A stretch of DNA of 64,000 nt from an uncultured Bacteroides sp. (GTDB taxonomy: Bacteria > Bacteroidota > Bacteroidia > Bacteroidales > Bacteroidaceae), in NCBI RefSeq assembly GCF_963677715.1, contig NZ_OY782495.1, positions 1,602,001 through 1,666,000 of the forward strand. The letters run 5' to 3'. Shown in pieces: positions 53,557 to 61,918 of the stretch. The translations under genes were made by a program, and so were the position numbers. The notes below the pieces were generated by a model. It saw nothing but the letters and a program-made list of their open reading frames with translations, was not told the origin of the DNA and searched no databases. Positions within the stretch are counted from its first letter, which is position 1. Each line of letters starts with the position of its first letter.

Positions 53557-55863
53557 ATGAAAGAGGATATATTTCAATCAGCAAACAATTTATTAAAGGG
53601 GAATATTTGGTTAGATGCATTATTTGGTATTGAAAAAGAGAACATTCGTGTGGATATAGATGGAAAGTTAGCCCAGACACCTCATCCAACGGTTTTTGGC
53701 AATAAACTAAAACATCCTTATATCACCACTGATTTCTCAGAAAGTCAGGTCGAAATGATTACTCCTCCACTGCCCGACATCAAGCAGACGATAGGTTTTT
53801 TGGAAACTGTACATGATATTGTTAGTCTGGAATTGACGGATGAATACTTATGGCCCCAAAGCATTCCGCCAATTTTGCCGGACGATGAACAAATACCTAT
53901 TGCCCAATACGACGAAGAGGGAAAAGCGGCACAACATTATAGGGAATTCCTTGCCAAAAAATATGGCGCTAAAAATCAACTGATCTCCGGTATTCACTTT
54001 AATCTATCTTATAGTGAGAAATTATTAGAGGTACTTTATCATAAAATCAACCCTTCGTTATCGTATGAAGAATTCAAGGATGAAGTTTATCTGAAAACGG
54101 TACGACAAATGCTTAGGCTACGTTGGTTATATGTTTTGCTGTATGGAGATAGCCCTGTGGTAGACTCTTCTCTGGAACTTAAATGTAAACTGGCACCGTA
54201 TACCATTAATAATCATGTAGTAGCCCTTTCTATCCGAAATAGCTGCTATGGCTATCGAAATATTAGTGATCTGTATCCTGATTACAGCTCGGTCACGAAT
54301 TTCAGAAGCAGCGTTGAGCAAATGGTGAAAGATCAGCAAATAACCTCCTTTAAAGAATTGTATTCTCCGGTGCGTCCTAAATTCATGAAAAGTCCGGAAC
54401 ATATTTCATATATCGAACTTCGATTTATCGATATTGACCCACTGACCAAAGCCGGGATAACCGAAGAGGAACTTTCATTCTTACACGCACTGACTTTGTA
54501 CGGGCTGTTGAGCAAAGAACCGGATTGTTTTAATGCGGAAGCTCAGGCAAAGGCTAATAGATACTACGGATGCGTTGCTCTGTACGGGCTGGATGCAGTG
54601 CCTTGCATGTTTGAACAAGAGGGCGAACAAACGAACATCTGGCATAAAGCCAAAACACTGATTCAAGAAGTAATCACTTTATTCGAAGAATTGGGAATAG
54701 ATAAAAGTGAATACCCGGATTCATTGTCGCATGCAATGCAGTTGACTAAGCACCCTGAAAAGCGTAAAGTTCATGAGGTGCTCAATGGAGTACATACAAT
54801 AGGATATATTCCTTATCATTTAAAAAAGGCTAAAGATTACCTTCTAGAAAGCCAACAGAAAAACTATAATTTCATTGGGCTGGAAGATATGGAGCTCTCC
54901 ACTCAGCTACTATTACGCGAAGCAGTGAGGAGAGGTATCTCTTTCGATATTATGGATAGAAAAGAAAATTTTATCCGACTGGAGAAAGAGGGAAACATAC
55001 AATATGTAAAACAGGCCACTAAAACTTCATTGGATAACTACGCCAGCATTTTGGCTATGGAAAATAAACTGGTTACTAAGAGAATATTAAAGGAACACGG
55101 CATTCGAGTTCCAAAAGGGGAGGAATACACTCATGCAGAGACGGCGAAAGCTGATTTCATACGATTCCAGGGGTTATCTGTAGTGATCAAGCCCAATCAG
55201 ACTAACTTTGGAACCGGCATAACAATCTTAAAAGAGAACAGAAATGAAACCACTTTTCAGCGGGCTGTAGATATTGCATTTGAACACGATTCTACCATTC
55301 TGATTGAAGAATTTGTTGAAGGGAAAGAGTATCGTTTTTTTGTGATGAGAGATAAGGTTGTGGGAATCTTACATCGTGTGCCTGCAAATGTAGCCGGCAA
55401 TGGCATTCAGTCAATTAGAGAATTGGTACATCTAAAAAATGAAGATCCGTTGCGAGGCAAAGGCTACCGTACCCCATTGGAGAAAATTCAGCTGGGTGAA
55501 GCAGAAGCCATCTTTTTGCAAGCGCAGCACAAGACTTTTGATTATATACCTATGGCTGGAGAAATAGTTTATTTGCGAGAGAATTCAAACATAAGTACCG
55601 GTGGTGATAGCATCGACTTTACGGACGACATTCCTGATTCTTATAAACAAATAGCCATACAAGCCGCACAGGCTTTAAATGTCTCCATTACGGGTCTTGA
55701 TATGATTATACCCGATTATAGAAAAGAGGCCTCAAAAGATAACTATGCAATAATCGAATTGAATTTTAATCCGGCCATTCATATTCATTGCCATCCATTC
55801 AAAGGAGAAAACCGGAAATTAAATGAAAAATTAATAGATGCATTAGGATACAAACCGGTTTAA
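53557..55863 (+). CDS. gshAB: Bifunctional glutamate-cysteine ligase / glutathione synthetase
   Basis: This 768-residue fusion makes glutathione from glutamate, cysteine and glycine. The N-terminal glutamate-cysteine ligase covers about residues 1-460 (LFGIEKENIRVD, TTDFSESQVEMITPP, SGIHFNLSYSEKLL, ISYIELRFIDIDPL). An ATP-grasp synthetase covers about 490-765 (GLSVVIKPNQTNFGTGITIL, ILIEEFVEGKEYRFFVM, ITGLDMIIPD, AIIELNFNPAIHIHCHP). The length is typical of GshF/GshAB. It is monocistronic, preceded by a long regulatory-looking gap. It fits with the glutathione peroxidase gene at 59710-60195. Confidence 0.94.
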   Translation: MKEDIFQSANNLLKGNIWLDALFGIEKENIRVDIDGKLAQTPHPTVFGNKLKHPYITTDFSESQVEMITPPLPDIKQTIGFLETVHDIVSLELTDEYLWPQSIPPILPDDEQIPIAQYDEEGKAAQHYREFLAKKYGAKNQLISGIHFNLSYSEKLLEVLYHKINPSLSYEEFKDEVYLKTVRQMLRLRWLYVLLYGDSPVVDSSLELKCKLAPYTINNHVVALSIRNSCYGYRNISDLYPDYSSVTNFRSSVEQMVKDQQITSFKELYSPVRPKFMKSPEHISYIELRFIDIDPLTKAGITEEELSFLHALTLYGLLSKEPDCFNAEAQAKANRYYGCVALYGLDAVPCMFEQEGEQTNIWHKAKTLIQEVITLFEELGIDKSEYPDSLSHAMQLTKHPEKRKVHEVLNGVHTIGYIPYHLKKAKDYLLESQQKNYNFIGLEDMELSTQLLLREAVRRGISFDIMDRKENFIRLEKEGNIQYVKQATKTSLDNYASILAMENKLVTKRILKEHGIRVPKGEEYTHAETAKADFIRFQGLSVVIKPNQTNFGTGITILKENRNETTFQRAVDIAFEHDSTILIEEFVEGKEYRFFVMRDKVVGILHRVPANVAGNGIQSIRELVHLKNEDPLRGKGYRTPLEKIQLGEAEAIFLQAQHKTFDYIPMAGEIVYLRENSNISTGGDSIDFTDDIPDSYKQIAIQAAQALNVSITGLDMIIPDYRKEASKDNYAIIELNFNPAIHIHCHPFKGENRKLNEKLIDALGYKPV

Positions 55864-56117
55864 ACAGAAGCTGGAAAACAAAAACCGTTTTTTTAAAAGC
55901 ACTGTTTCCTAAAGAATGAATGAAGATAATAGGAACATGTTTTAGATATGCGACATAAACTAAAGGTCTTTTTATTTGTGTTGTGTATAGATTTATTCGT
56001 ATTTAAATATTTGATAATCAATTGTTTATTTTTAGTGTTAGCAAACTATATCTGATTTTATGTGTTCTATTTTTATCTAATACCGTATAAAAAGGCTGCA
56101 CATAAAACTAACGGCGA

Positions 56118-56960
56118 ATGAAAATCAATATCCCTGTCTCAAAAGCGAAAGAAATAGCGCGGCGTCAGACTCTGAAGCTAAGTGATACGACTCTCTCGAA
56201 AGCGCTCATTGCCAACAATTTCTTAACTGATTTTGCTGATGCTGTTCTGTTTATAACAGGCTTTGTAAGAGAAACTTTTTCTCGTAAATTCGAAGTGCGC
56301 GAGTTCTTTCATCAATGTTTCGCCATCGGCTATAAGTCCTTGTCACTCATATCAGTTACCGGCTTTATTATGGGATTCGTACTGACCATTCAATCGCGTC
56401 CCGCACTTGTGAGTTTTGGGGCAGAAACGATGCTTCCGGGAATGGTGGCCATTTCGCTAATTCGTGAAATGGGCCCTGTAATAACAGCACTTATTTGCGC
56501 CGGTAAAGTTGCTTCCGGTATGGGGGCCGAGCTGGGCAGCATGAAAGTAACCGAACAAATTGAGGCGATGGAGGTCTCCTCCACTCACCCAATGCGTTTT
56601 TTGGTTGTAACCAGGGTTTGGGCAGCAACGATCATGATTCCTCTCTTAGTGCTCTATGCTGATGGATTTGGCATTGTAGGCAGCTGGTTTGGTGCTAATA
56701 TAAAAGGAGATGTATCACTTGTCTTATTCTTCTCACAAGCATTCAGGCATGTGGGATTTATTGATTTATTACCAGCTATATTAAAAACTTTTTTCTTTGG
56801 AGGAGTTATCGGATTGGTAGGCTGCTACAAAGGATACAACGCAGGACGAGGAACTGAAAGTGTCGGGAAAGCGGCTAATTCAGCAGTAGTGCTGGCATCT
56901 CTCCTGATCTTGATCGTCGATATGATTGCAGTACAAATCACTGATATGCTGACATTATGA
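56118..56960 (+). CDS. mlaE: MlaE-family ABC transporter permease (lipid transport)
   Basis: This 280-residue inner-membrane protein of the MlaE/DUF140 family has LISVTGFIMGFVLTIQSRPALVSFGAE, the conserved LIREMGPVITALICAGKVASGMGAELGSMKVTEQIEAMEV and a C-terminal VVLASLLILIVDMIAVQITDML. With MlaF and MlaD it forms the ABC complex that moves phospholipids between inner and outer membranes. The ATPase start overlaps its last four bases (ATGA). Confidence 0.93.
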   Translation: MKINIPVSKAKEIARRQTLKLSDTTLSKALIANNFLTDFADAVLFITGFVRETFSRKFEVREFFHQCFAIGYKSLSLISVTGFIMGFVLTIQSRPALVSFGAETMLPGMVAISLIREMGPVITALICAGKVASGMGAELGSMKVTEQIEAMEVSSTHPMRFLVVTRVWAATIMIPLLVLYADGFGIVGSWFGANIKGDVSLVLFFSQAFRHVGFIDLLPAILKTFFFGGVIGLVGCYKGYNAGRGTESVGKAANSAVVLASLLILIVDMIAVQITDMLTL

Positions 56961-57739
56961 AAACTGAACAAACAGAGGTGTTATTGCAAGACTCACCCGG
57001 AGTTAAAACAAAAGATATTGTTATAGAAATTACACATCTGACAAAATCATTTGGGACAAAAGAGGTGCTTAAAGATTTTTCTTTGAAGCTCTATAAAGGC
57101 GAAAACTTAGTCGTGTTAGGCAAATCGGGAAGCGGAAAATCAGTATTAATAAAATGTATCGTTGGCCTGCTCAGGGCAGATGCCGGAATAATCAAAGTGT
57201 TTGATCGTGATGTAACGACATTAACCGGTAGGGAAATGGATGAAATGCGTCGAGATATAGGCTTTTTATTTCAAAGTGGAGCCCTATATGACTCCATGAC
57301 TGTGAAGCAAAATTTAGAATTTCCATTGCGAAGAATCGGAGGACATCTTACGCAAAAAGAAATTGATACTAAAATAGAAGAAGCATTGGAAAATGTTGGC
57401 CTGCTAGATGCCTTAGATAAAATGCCTTCTCAACTATCTGGTGGGATGCGGAAACGAATAAGTTTGGCACGAACCATCGTCGTTGATCCCAAAATCATTT
57501 TATATGATGAACCCACAACAGGCTTGGATCCGGTAACATCAGATGAGATAAGTTTACTAATCAATGATGTTCAAAAGAAGTATAAAGCATCGTCGATCAT
57601 TATCACTCATGATATTGAATGCGCCCGTATGACGGCTAACAGACTTATTATGTTGCAAGATGGTGAGGCGTACAAAGAAGGTAACTTAAGTCAATTTGAA
57701 AAATCGACTGATAGCGTTATTAAATTCTTTTTTAAATGA
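56957..57739 (+). CDS. mlaF: MlaF-family ABC transporter ATP-binding protein
   Basis: This 260-residue ATPase has Walker A GKSGSGKSVL near residues 55-64, a Q-loop in DIGFLFQSGALYDSMTV, signature LSGGMRKRISLART, Walker B ILYDEPTTGLDP and switch ITHD. SGALYDSMTV is characteristic of the Mla/MCE group. It couples ATP hydrolysis to lipid movement through MlaE and is translationally coupled to it. Confidence 0.94.
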   Translation: MKTEQTEVLLQDSPGVKTKDIVIEITHLTKSFGTKEVLKDFSLKLYKGENLVVLGKSGSGKSVLIKCIVGLLRADAGIIKVFDRDVTTLTGREMDEMRRDIGFLFQSGALYDSMTVKQNLEFPLRRIGGHLTQKEIDTKIEEALENVGLLDALDKMPSQLSGGMRKRISLARTIVVDPKIILYDEPTTGLDPVTSDEISLLINDVQKKYKASSIIITHDIECARMTANRLIMLQDGEAYKEGNLSQFEKSTDSVIKFFFK

Positions 57740-57795
57740 ACGTAAAATGACTACTCATTAAATAAGTAGATAGATATAAACCAATAAATAACATT

Positions 57796-58533
57796 ATGGA
57801 TATGCATACTCAAAAATTTAAAATCCGTTTAGGACTCTTTGTTGCCGGAGGTTTGACTCTGTTTGTGCTCGCCATCTTTATTATTGGTAAGCAAAAGCAT
57901 TTGTTTAATCCGGTCTTTCAGCTTTCTTCCAATTTCTATAATGTTGGCGGACTTCAGGTAGGAAATAATGTTCGCTTTTCCGGCATAAATGTCGGGACGG
58001 TCGACAATATACAAATCGTGAATGACTCAACGGTGAGAGTCACCATGTTTATCAAAAAAGACGTGTGGAAGTTTATCAAGTCGGATTGTAGCGTAGCTAT
58101 TGGCTCTGAAGGGATTATCGGTGATAAATTCATCAATGTTTTGCAAGGAACTGCCGCTGCTCCTTTGGCTCGTGAAGGCCAACTACTCAAATCGACAGAG
58201 CCAATCGAAACAGACGCTATCATCGCTAGTCTGAGTGTTACTGCAGGCAATGCTGAAGTCATTACTCAACAATTGGCTGAGATAATGATAAATATAAATG
58301 GAGGAGAAGGAACTTTTGGCCGATTAATACAGGATACCACTCTTGCTGAGAATTTGAATAAAACCATTATAAACCTTAGAAGGGGCTCGAAGAGTTTAGA
58401 CGAAAACATGACAGCTGTAAAACATACTTTTTTCTTGAAAGGTTATTTTAAAAAGAAAGCAAAAAAAGAGGCTAAAGAGAAGGAAGAAATAAAGAAAGCA
58501 GCTGAAAAGAAAGCCGAAAAAACGAAGAAATAA
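57796..58533 (+). CDS. mlaD: MlaD/MCE-family lipid-binding protein
   Basis: This 245-residue protein has one N-terminal membrane helix at about residues 12-30 and an MCE domain at about 38-118 (YNVGGLQVGNNVRFSGINVGTVDNI, GSEGIIGDKFINVL). A helical periplasmic part follows, ending in a Lys/Glu-rich tail (KKKAKKEAKEKEEIKKA...). It is the periplasmic lipid-handling part of the Mla complex, 56 bases after mlaF. No mlaB- or mlaC-like gene is beside it. Confidence 0.92.
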   Translation: MDMHTQKFKIRLGLFVAGGLTLFVLAIFIIGKQKHLFNPVFQLSSNFYNVGGLQVGNNVRFSGINVGTVDNIQIVNDSTVRVTMFIKKDVWKFIKSDCSVAIGSEGIIGDKFINVLQGTAAAPLAREGQLLKSTEPIETDAIIASLSVTAGNAEVITQQLAEIMININGGEGTFGRLIQDTTLAENLNKTIINLRRGSKSLDENMTAVKHTFFLKGYFKKKAKKEAKEKEEIKKAAEKKAEKTKK

Positions 58534-58631
58534 CATTTCTCATAATGATTTAATAACTGACTGAACTTCCCCTCCTTAAATGGAAGTAAGTCAAACCTAG
58601 TCATCTCTTTAGTTCTTCGGAATGGTTAAAA

Positions 58632-58670
58632 AAAGCGCCTCAATACAAATCATTTATATTAAAGCGCTTT
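58632..58670. terminator. Weak bidirectional terminator between mlaD and the oxidoreductase gene
   Basis: aaagcgc at 58632-58638 pairs with gcgcttt at 58664-58670 around a 25-base loop, in a gap between convergent genes. The stem is short, so this is tentative. Confidence 0.35.
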
Positions 58671-58713
58671 AAAATATTCTCTTTTAATTAAGAAGCAATC
58701 CAAAAGCCGATTA

Positions 58714-59238
58714 CTAGCCTTCCAGCAATCCGGTTATTCTTTTTTTATACTCTTCTACACCAGCAGAAACTTGTTGTTCCACATCTTCTTTAGTCATACC
58801 GTAAACAACCAGAGGAGCACACCAATTCATTCCTGAGTGATTTGCCACAAGTTGAAACGGACGGAGCAACTCTTCGACCGTAAAGAAATTACGCCCTTTT
58901 GCTGAATAAGCATCTGCTTCAGAGCCTGTAGTAGTGACAACCATCAATGATTTTCCCACTACAAAGGGTTGACCGGTAAAAGGAGTAAATACTTCATCAA
59001 GCCATTTTTTTAAAAGACTAGGTGAGCTAGCCCAGTAGAACGGAAATTGAAAAACTAACGCAGAAGCACTTTCCAGTTCTTTCCTGAAAAATTCAGAATC
59101 GAATGGATTACTAACAATCTTATAAAGCTCTATGATTTCTACACCCTGCACTGCCTGAATGCCATTCATTAAAGCCTTATTGGCCACAGAATCGCTCATA
59201 TTAGGGTGAGCGACCAATACTACTACCTTTTTACTCAT
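58714..59238 (-). CDS. Flavodoxin-like NAD(P)H oxidoreductase (KefF/MdaB type)
   Basis: This 174-residue FMN-dependent quinone reductase-type protein has VVVLVAHPNMSDSVANKALM, ALVFQFPFYWASSPSLLKKWLDEVFT and KSLMVVTTTGSEADAY, the flavin and substrate loops of the Flavodoxin_2 family. It probably reduces quinones or other electrophiles with NAD(P)H in the cytoplasm. It is last in a leftward operon with the OhrR-like regulator and glutathione peroxidase, which supports a role in oxidative or electrophile stress. Confidence 0.9.
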   Translation of the reverse strand: MSKKVVVLVAHPNMSDSVANKALMNGIQAVQGVEIIELYKIVSNPFDSEFFRKELESASALVFQFPFYWASSPSLLKKWLDEVFTPFTGQPFVVGKSLMVVTTTGSEADAYSAKGRNFFTVEELLRPFQLVANHSGMNWCAPLVVYGMTKEDVEQQVSAGVEEYKKRITGLLEG

Positions 59239-59257
59239 TTTTTATTCCTTTTATTTT

Positions 59258-59686
59258 TTAATCCATGCGATTTAATAAATCTTCTAACATTTTCTTAAAT
59301 GCAAAATACTCCTCCATCGTCAATGAAATACATGATTCAAGCTTTTCAGGTATAAACTTTGCCGTTTCACATAATTCATTTCCTTCTTTCGTTAACTTAA
59401 CAAAGACGGAGCGCTCGTCCTCCTTAGAACGTTTCCGGCTAATTAGTTTGGCTGTTTCCAACCTCTTCAATAAGGGAGAGATAGTCCCTGTATCCAGTTT
59501 CAAACGTTCACAAATTGAATTAATCGGTAAATTGTCTTGCTCCCACAAAACCAACATGACCAGGTATTGCGGATAAGTCAGCCCCAATTCACCCAATAAA
59601 GGCCGATAGCGTGCATTAATCTCCTTCTCTAACCGATAAACCAAAAAACAAAGTTGATTGGATAACAATAATTCTTCATACTTCAT
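59258..59686 (-). CDS. MarR-family regulator, OhrR-like peroxide sensor
   Basis: This 142-residue winged-helix protein matches OhrR closely at its N-terminus: LLSNQLCFLVYRLEKEINARYRPLLGELGLTYPQYLVMLVLWEQD, with the reactive Cys13 in place. The recognition helix is in KLDTGTISPLLKRLETAKLI and the wing has KEDERSVFV. OhrR proteins release DNA when organic peroxides oxidise this Cys. It lies 23 bases after the glutathione peroxidase gene and 19 before the oxidoreductase, so it probably represses its own operon. Confidence 0.9.
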   Translation of the reverse strand: MKYEELLLSNQLCFLVYRLEKEINARYRPLLGELGLTYPQYLVMLVLWEQDNLPINSICERLKLDTGTISPLLKRLETAKLISRKRSKEDERSVFVKLTKEGNELCETAKFIPEKLESCISLTMEEYFAFKKMLEDLLNRMD

Positions 59687-59709
59687 AACTACAAAGTTAT
59701 TGGATGAAA

Positions 59710-60195
59710 CTACTTAGCTAAAAAAGATTCTATATCAGCTTCCAAAGAAACAGGAGTAGTTACGGGAGAATAGCGCATTACAGTACTGCCCTCTTTACTC
59801 ACAAGGAATTTAGTAAAATTCCATTTTATCTTCGAGACAAGAAAACCCGGAGCTTGTTTCTTCAAAAACTTATATACAGGATGGGTATTTTTACCGTTCA
59901 CCTCTATTTTAGACATTAACGGAAAAGACACACCAAAGTTCATTTCGCAAAATTGGGCTATTTCAGAATCATTACCCGATTCCTGATGAGCAAACTGATT
60001 GCAGGGAAATCCAATAATAACCAGTCCCTTCTCTTTATATTTTTTATAAAGTTCTTCAAGTCCCTTATATTGAGGTGTAAAACCACACTTACTTGCTGTG
60101 TTAACAATCAACAAGACTTTTCCTTTATACTGAGAAAAATCAACTTCTTCTCCTTTATTGTTTTTTGCTTTAAAATCAAAAATAGTTGCTTCCAT
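59710..60195 (-). CDS. Glutathione peroxidase family protein
   Basis: From the ATG at 60195 (MEATIFDFKAKNNKGEEVDF) the protein has 161 residues, normal for bacterial GPx; an upstream non-ATG start at 60222 is less likely. VNTASKCGFTPQYKGLE carries Cys where selenoenzymes have Sec. GFPCNQF and IKWNFTKFLV supply the Gln and Trp-Asn of the active site. It reduces hydroperoxides with glutathione or thioredoxin. The presence of GshAB in the window makes glutathione a possible donor. Confidence 0.93.
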   Translation of the reverse strand: MEATIFDFKAKNNKGEEVDFSQYKGKVLLIVNTASKCGFTPQYKGLEELYKKYKEKGLVIIGFPCNQFAHQESGNDSEIAQFCEMNFGVSFPLMSKIEVNGKNTHPVYKFLKKQAPGFLVSKIKWNFTKFLVSKEGSTVMRYSPVTTPVSLEADIESFLAK

Positions 60196-60403
60196 GATGT
60201 TCCTGTTATTTATATGCCGCAAAATTATATTGCGAGCAATAGATATGCAAGTGATTCGGGTTAATTAATTATAATGCAATGAATATGCTATTTACTCGCA
60301 TCTAATTGATACCCGATATTAATTACACTATTTATTTAGCTTTAAGTAACATTAAATGCCCTTATTTTTTCATGTAGCAACAGGCAATCAGAAAAAAATG
60401 AGG

Positions 60404-60411
60404 TACTTTTG
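60404..60411 (+). promoter_or_regulatory. Possible -7 element of the O-acetylhomoserine sulfhydrylase gene
   Basis: TACTTTTG fits TAnnTTTG, 40 bases before the start codon. No TTG is found at the standard distance. Confidence 0.35.
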
Positions 60412-60450
60412 TCATTCTGGAAACGGATATTTTACCTTTAATATTATAAT

Positions 60451-61731
60451 ATGACTAAGCAATTTAAACCCGAAACGCTATGTGTGCAAGCAGGCTGGGA
60501 ACCTAAAAAAGGAGAACCACGCGTCTTACCTATCTATCAGAGCACCACATTTAAATACGAAACCAGCGAACAGATGGCACGTCTTTTCGATTTGGAAGAA
60601 AGCGGTTATTTCTATACCCGACTGCAGAACCCAACAAATGATGCCGTAGCAAGAAAAATTGCTGCCCTCGAAGGTGGAGTAGCAGCTATGCTGACTTCAA
60701 GCGGACAAGCGGCTAATTTTTATGCGTTATTCAACATTTGCCAGGCTGGCGACCACTTTGTATGCTCATCGGCCATCTACGGAGGAACTTTTAACTTGTT
60801 TAGCGTTACAATGAAGAAACTGGGAATTGATGTTACATTCATTAATCCACACGCAACTGAAGAAGAAATAGTTTCCGCTTTCAAGCCTAACACCAAAGCT
60901 CTTTTCGGTGAAACAATTTCAAATCCGTCTTTAGAGGTGCTTGATATCGAAAGATTCGCCCGTATTGCTCATAAACAAGGTGTTCCGCTAATAGTAGATA
61001 ATACATTTCCTACTCCTATCAACTGCCGCCCGTTTGAATGGGGAGCTGACATTGTTGTTCATTCTACCACCAAATACATGGACGGGCACGCCACTTCAGT
61101 TGGCGGTTGTATTGTTGACAGCGGAAATTTTGATTGGGATGCAAATGCCGATAAATTTCCCGGGCTCTGCACGCCCGATGAATCCTATCATGGGCTTACT
61201 TATTCCAAAGCTTTCGGAAAGATGGCCTATATAACAAAAGCTACTGCACAACTGATGCGTGACTTAGGAAGCACTCAAAGTCCACAAAACGCTTTTCTGC
61301 TCAATATAGGATTAGAGACTTTACACTTACGCATGCCTCAGCATTGCAAAAACGCGCAAAAAGTGGCAGAGTATTTACAGGCAAACGAAAAAGTAGCTTG
61401 GGTGAATTACTGTGGCCTGCCTGACAATAAAAACTATGAGCTTGCTCAAAAATATATGCCCAACGGTTCCTGTGGAGTTATATCCTTCGGATTGAAAGGT
61501 GGACGCGATGTAGCTACCAAATTCATGGATTCACTTCAATTGGCGGCCATTGTTACCCATGTGGCAGATGCACGCACATGTGTACTTCATCCGGCAAGTC
61601 ATACTCACCGCCAACTGACTGACGAGCAATTACTAAAAGCCGGCGTACGCCCCGATCTCATTCGCCTGTCGGTAGGAATAGAAAATGTGGATGATATTAT
61701 AAGCGATATAGAACAGGCACTAAACAAGTAA
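60451..61731 (+). CDS. metY: O-acetylhomoserine aminocarboxypropyltransferase / sulfhydrylase
   Basis: This 426-residue PLP enzyme of the Cys/Met metabolism family begins KPETLCVQAGWEPKKGEPRVLPIYQSTTFKYETSEQMA. It has SSAIYGGTFNLF and the PLP-binding Lys208 in HSTTKYMDGHAT. The long form with a VVHSTTKY motif and HVADARTCVLHPASHTHRQL near the C-terminus fits O-acetylhomoserine sulfhydrylase rather than cystathionine gamma-synthase. It makes homocysteine from O-acetylhomoserine and sulfide for methionine synthesis. It is divergent from the glutathione peroxidase operon. Confidence 0.92.
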   Translation: MTKQFKPETLCVQAGWEPKKGEPRVLPIYQSTTFKYETSEQMARLFDLEESGYFYTRLQNPTNDAVARKIAALEGGVAAMLTSSGQAANFYALFNICQAGDHFVCSSAIYGGTFNLFSVTMKKLGIDVTFINPHATEEEIVSAFKPNTKALFGETISNPSLEVLDIERFARIAHKQGVPLIVDNTFPTPINCRPFEWGADIVVHSTTKYMDGHATSVGGCIVDSGNFDWDANADKFPGLCTPDESYHGLTYSKAFGKMAYITKATAQLMRDLGSTQSPQNAFLLNIGLETLHLRMPQHCKNAQKVAEYLQANEKVAWVNYCGLPDNKNYELAQKYMPNGSCGVISFGLKGGRDVATKFMDSLQLAAIVTHVADARTCVLHPASHTHRQLTDEQLLKAGVRPDLIRLSVGIENVDDIISDIEQALNK

Positions 61732-61873
61732 GTAAACTTTTGCTAAAATAAAGGAACTTTACCATAAATAGATGATTTAGACGAAATTGCTCTTTGAACA
61801 AACTTAGTTTCTTATTTTATGTGAATATGAAACAAAAGGGTTGCCAATAGCAATGAATCATAACATTAATTCC

Positions 61874-61881
61874 TAAATTTG
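61874..61881 (+). promoter_or_regulatory. Probable -7 element of the malic enzyme gene
   Basis: TAAATTTG followed by C matches the Bacteroides -7 box and lies 37 bases before the start codon. Confidence 0.4.
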
Positions 61882-61918
61882 CAGGCAAACTACAATTAAA
61901 ATACTTATAAATATTCTT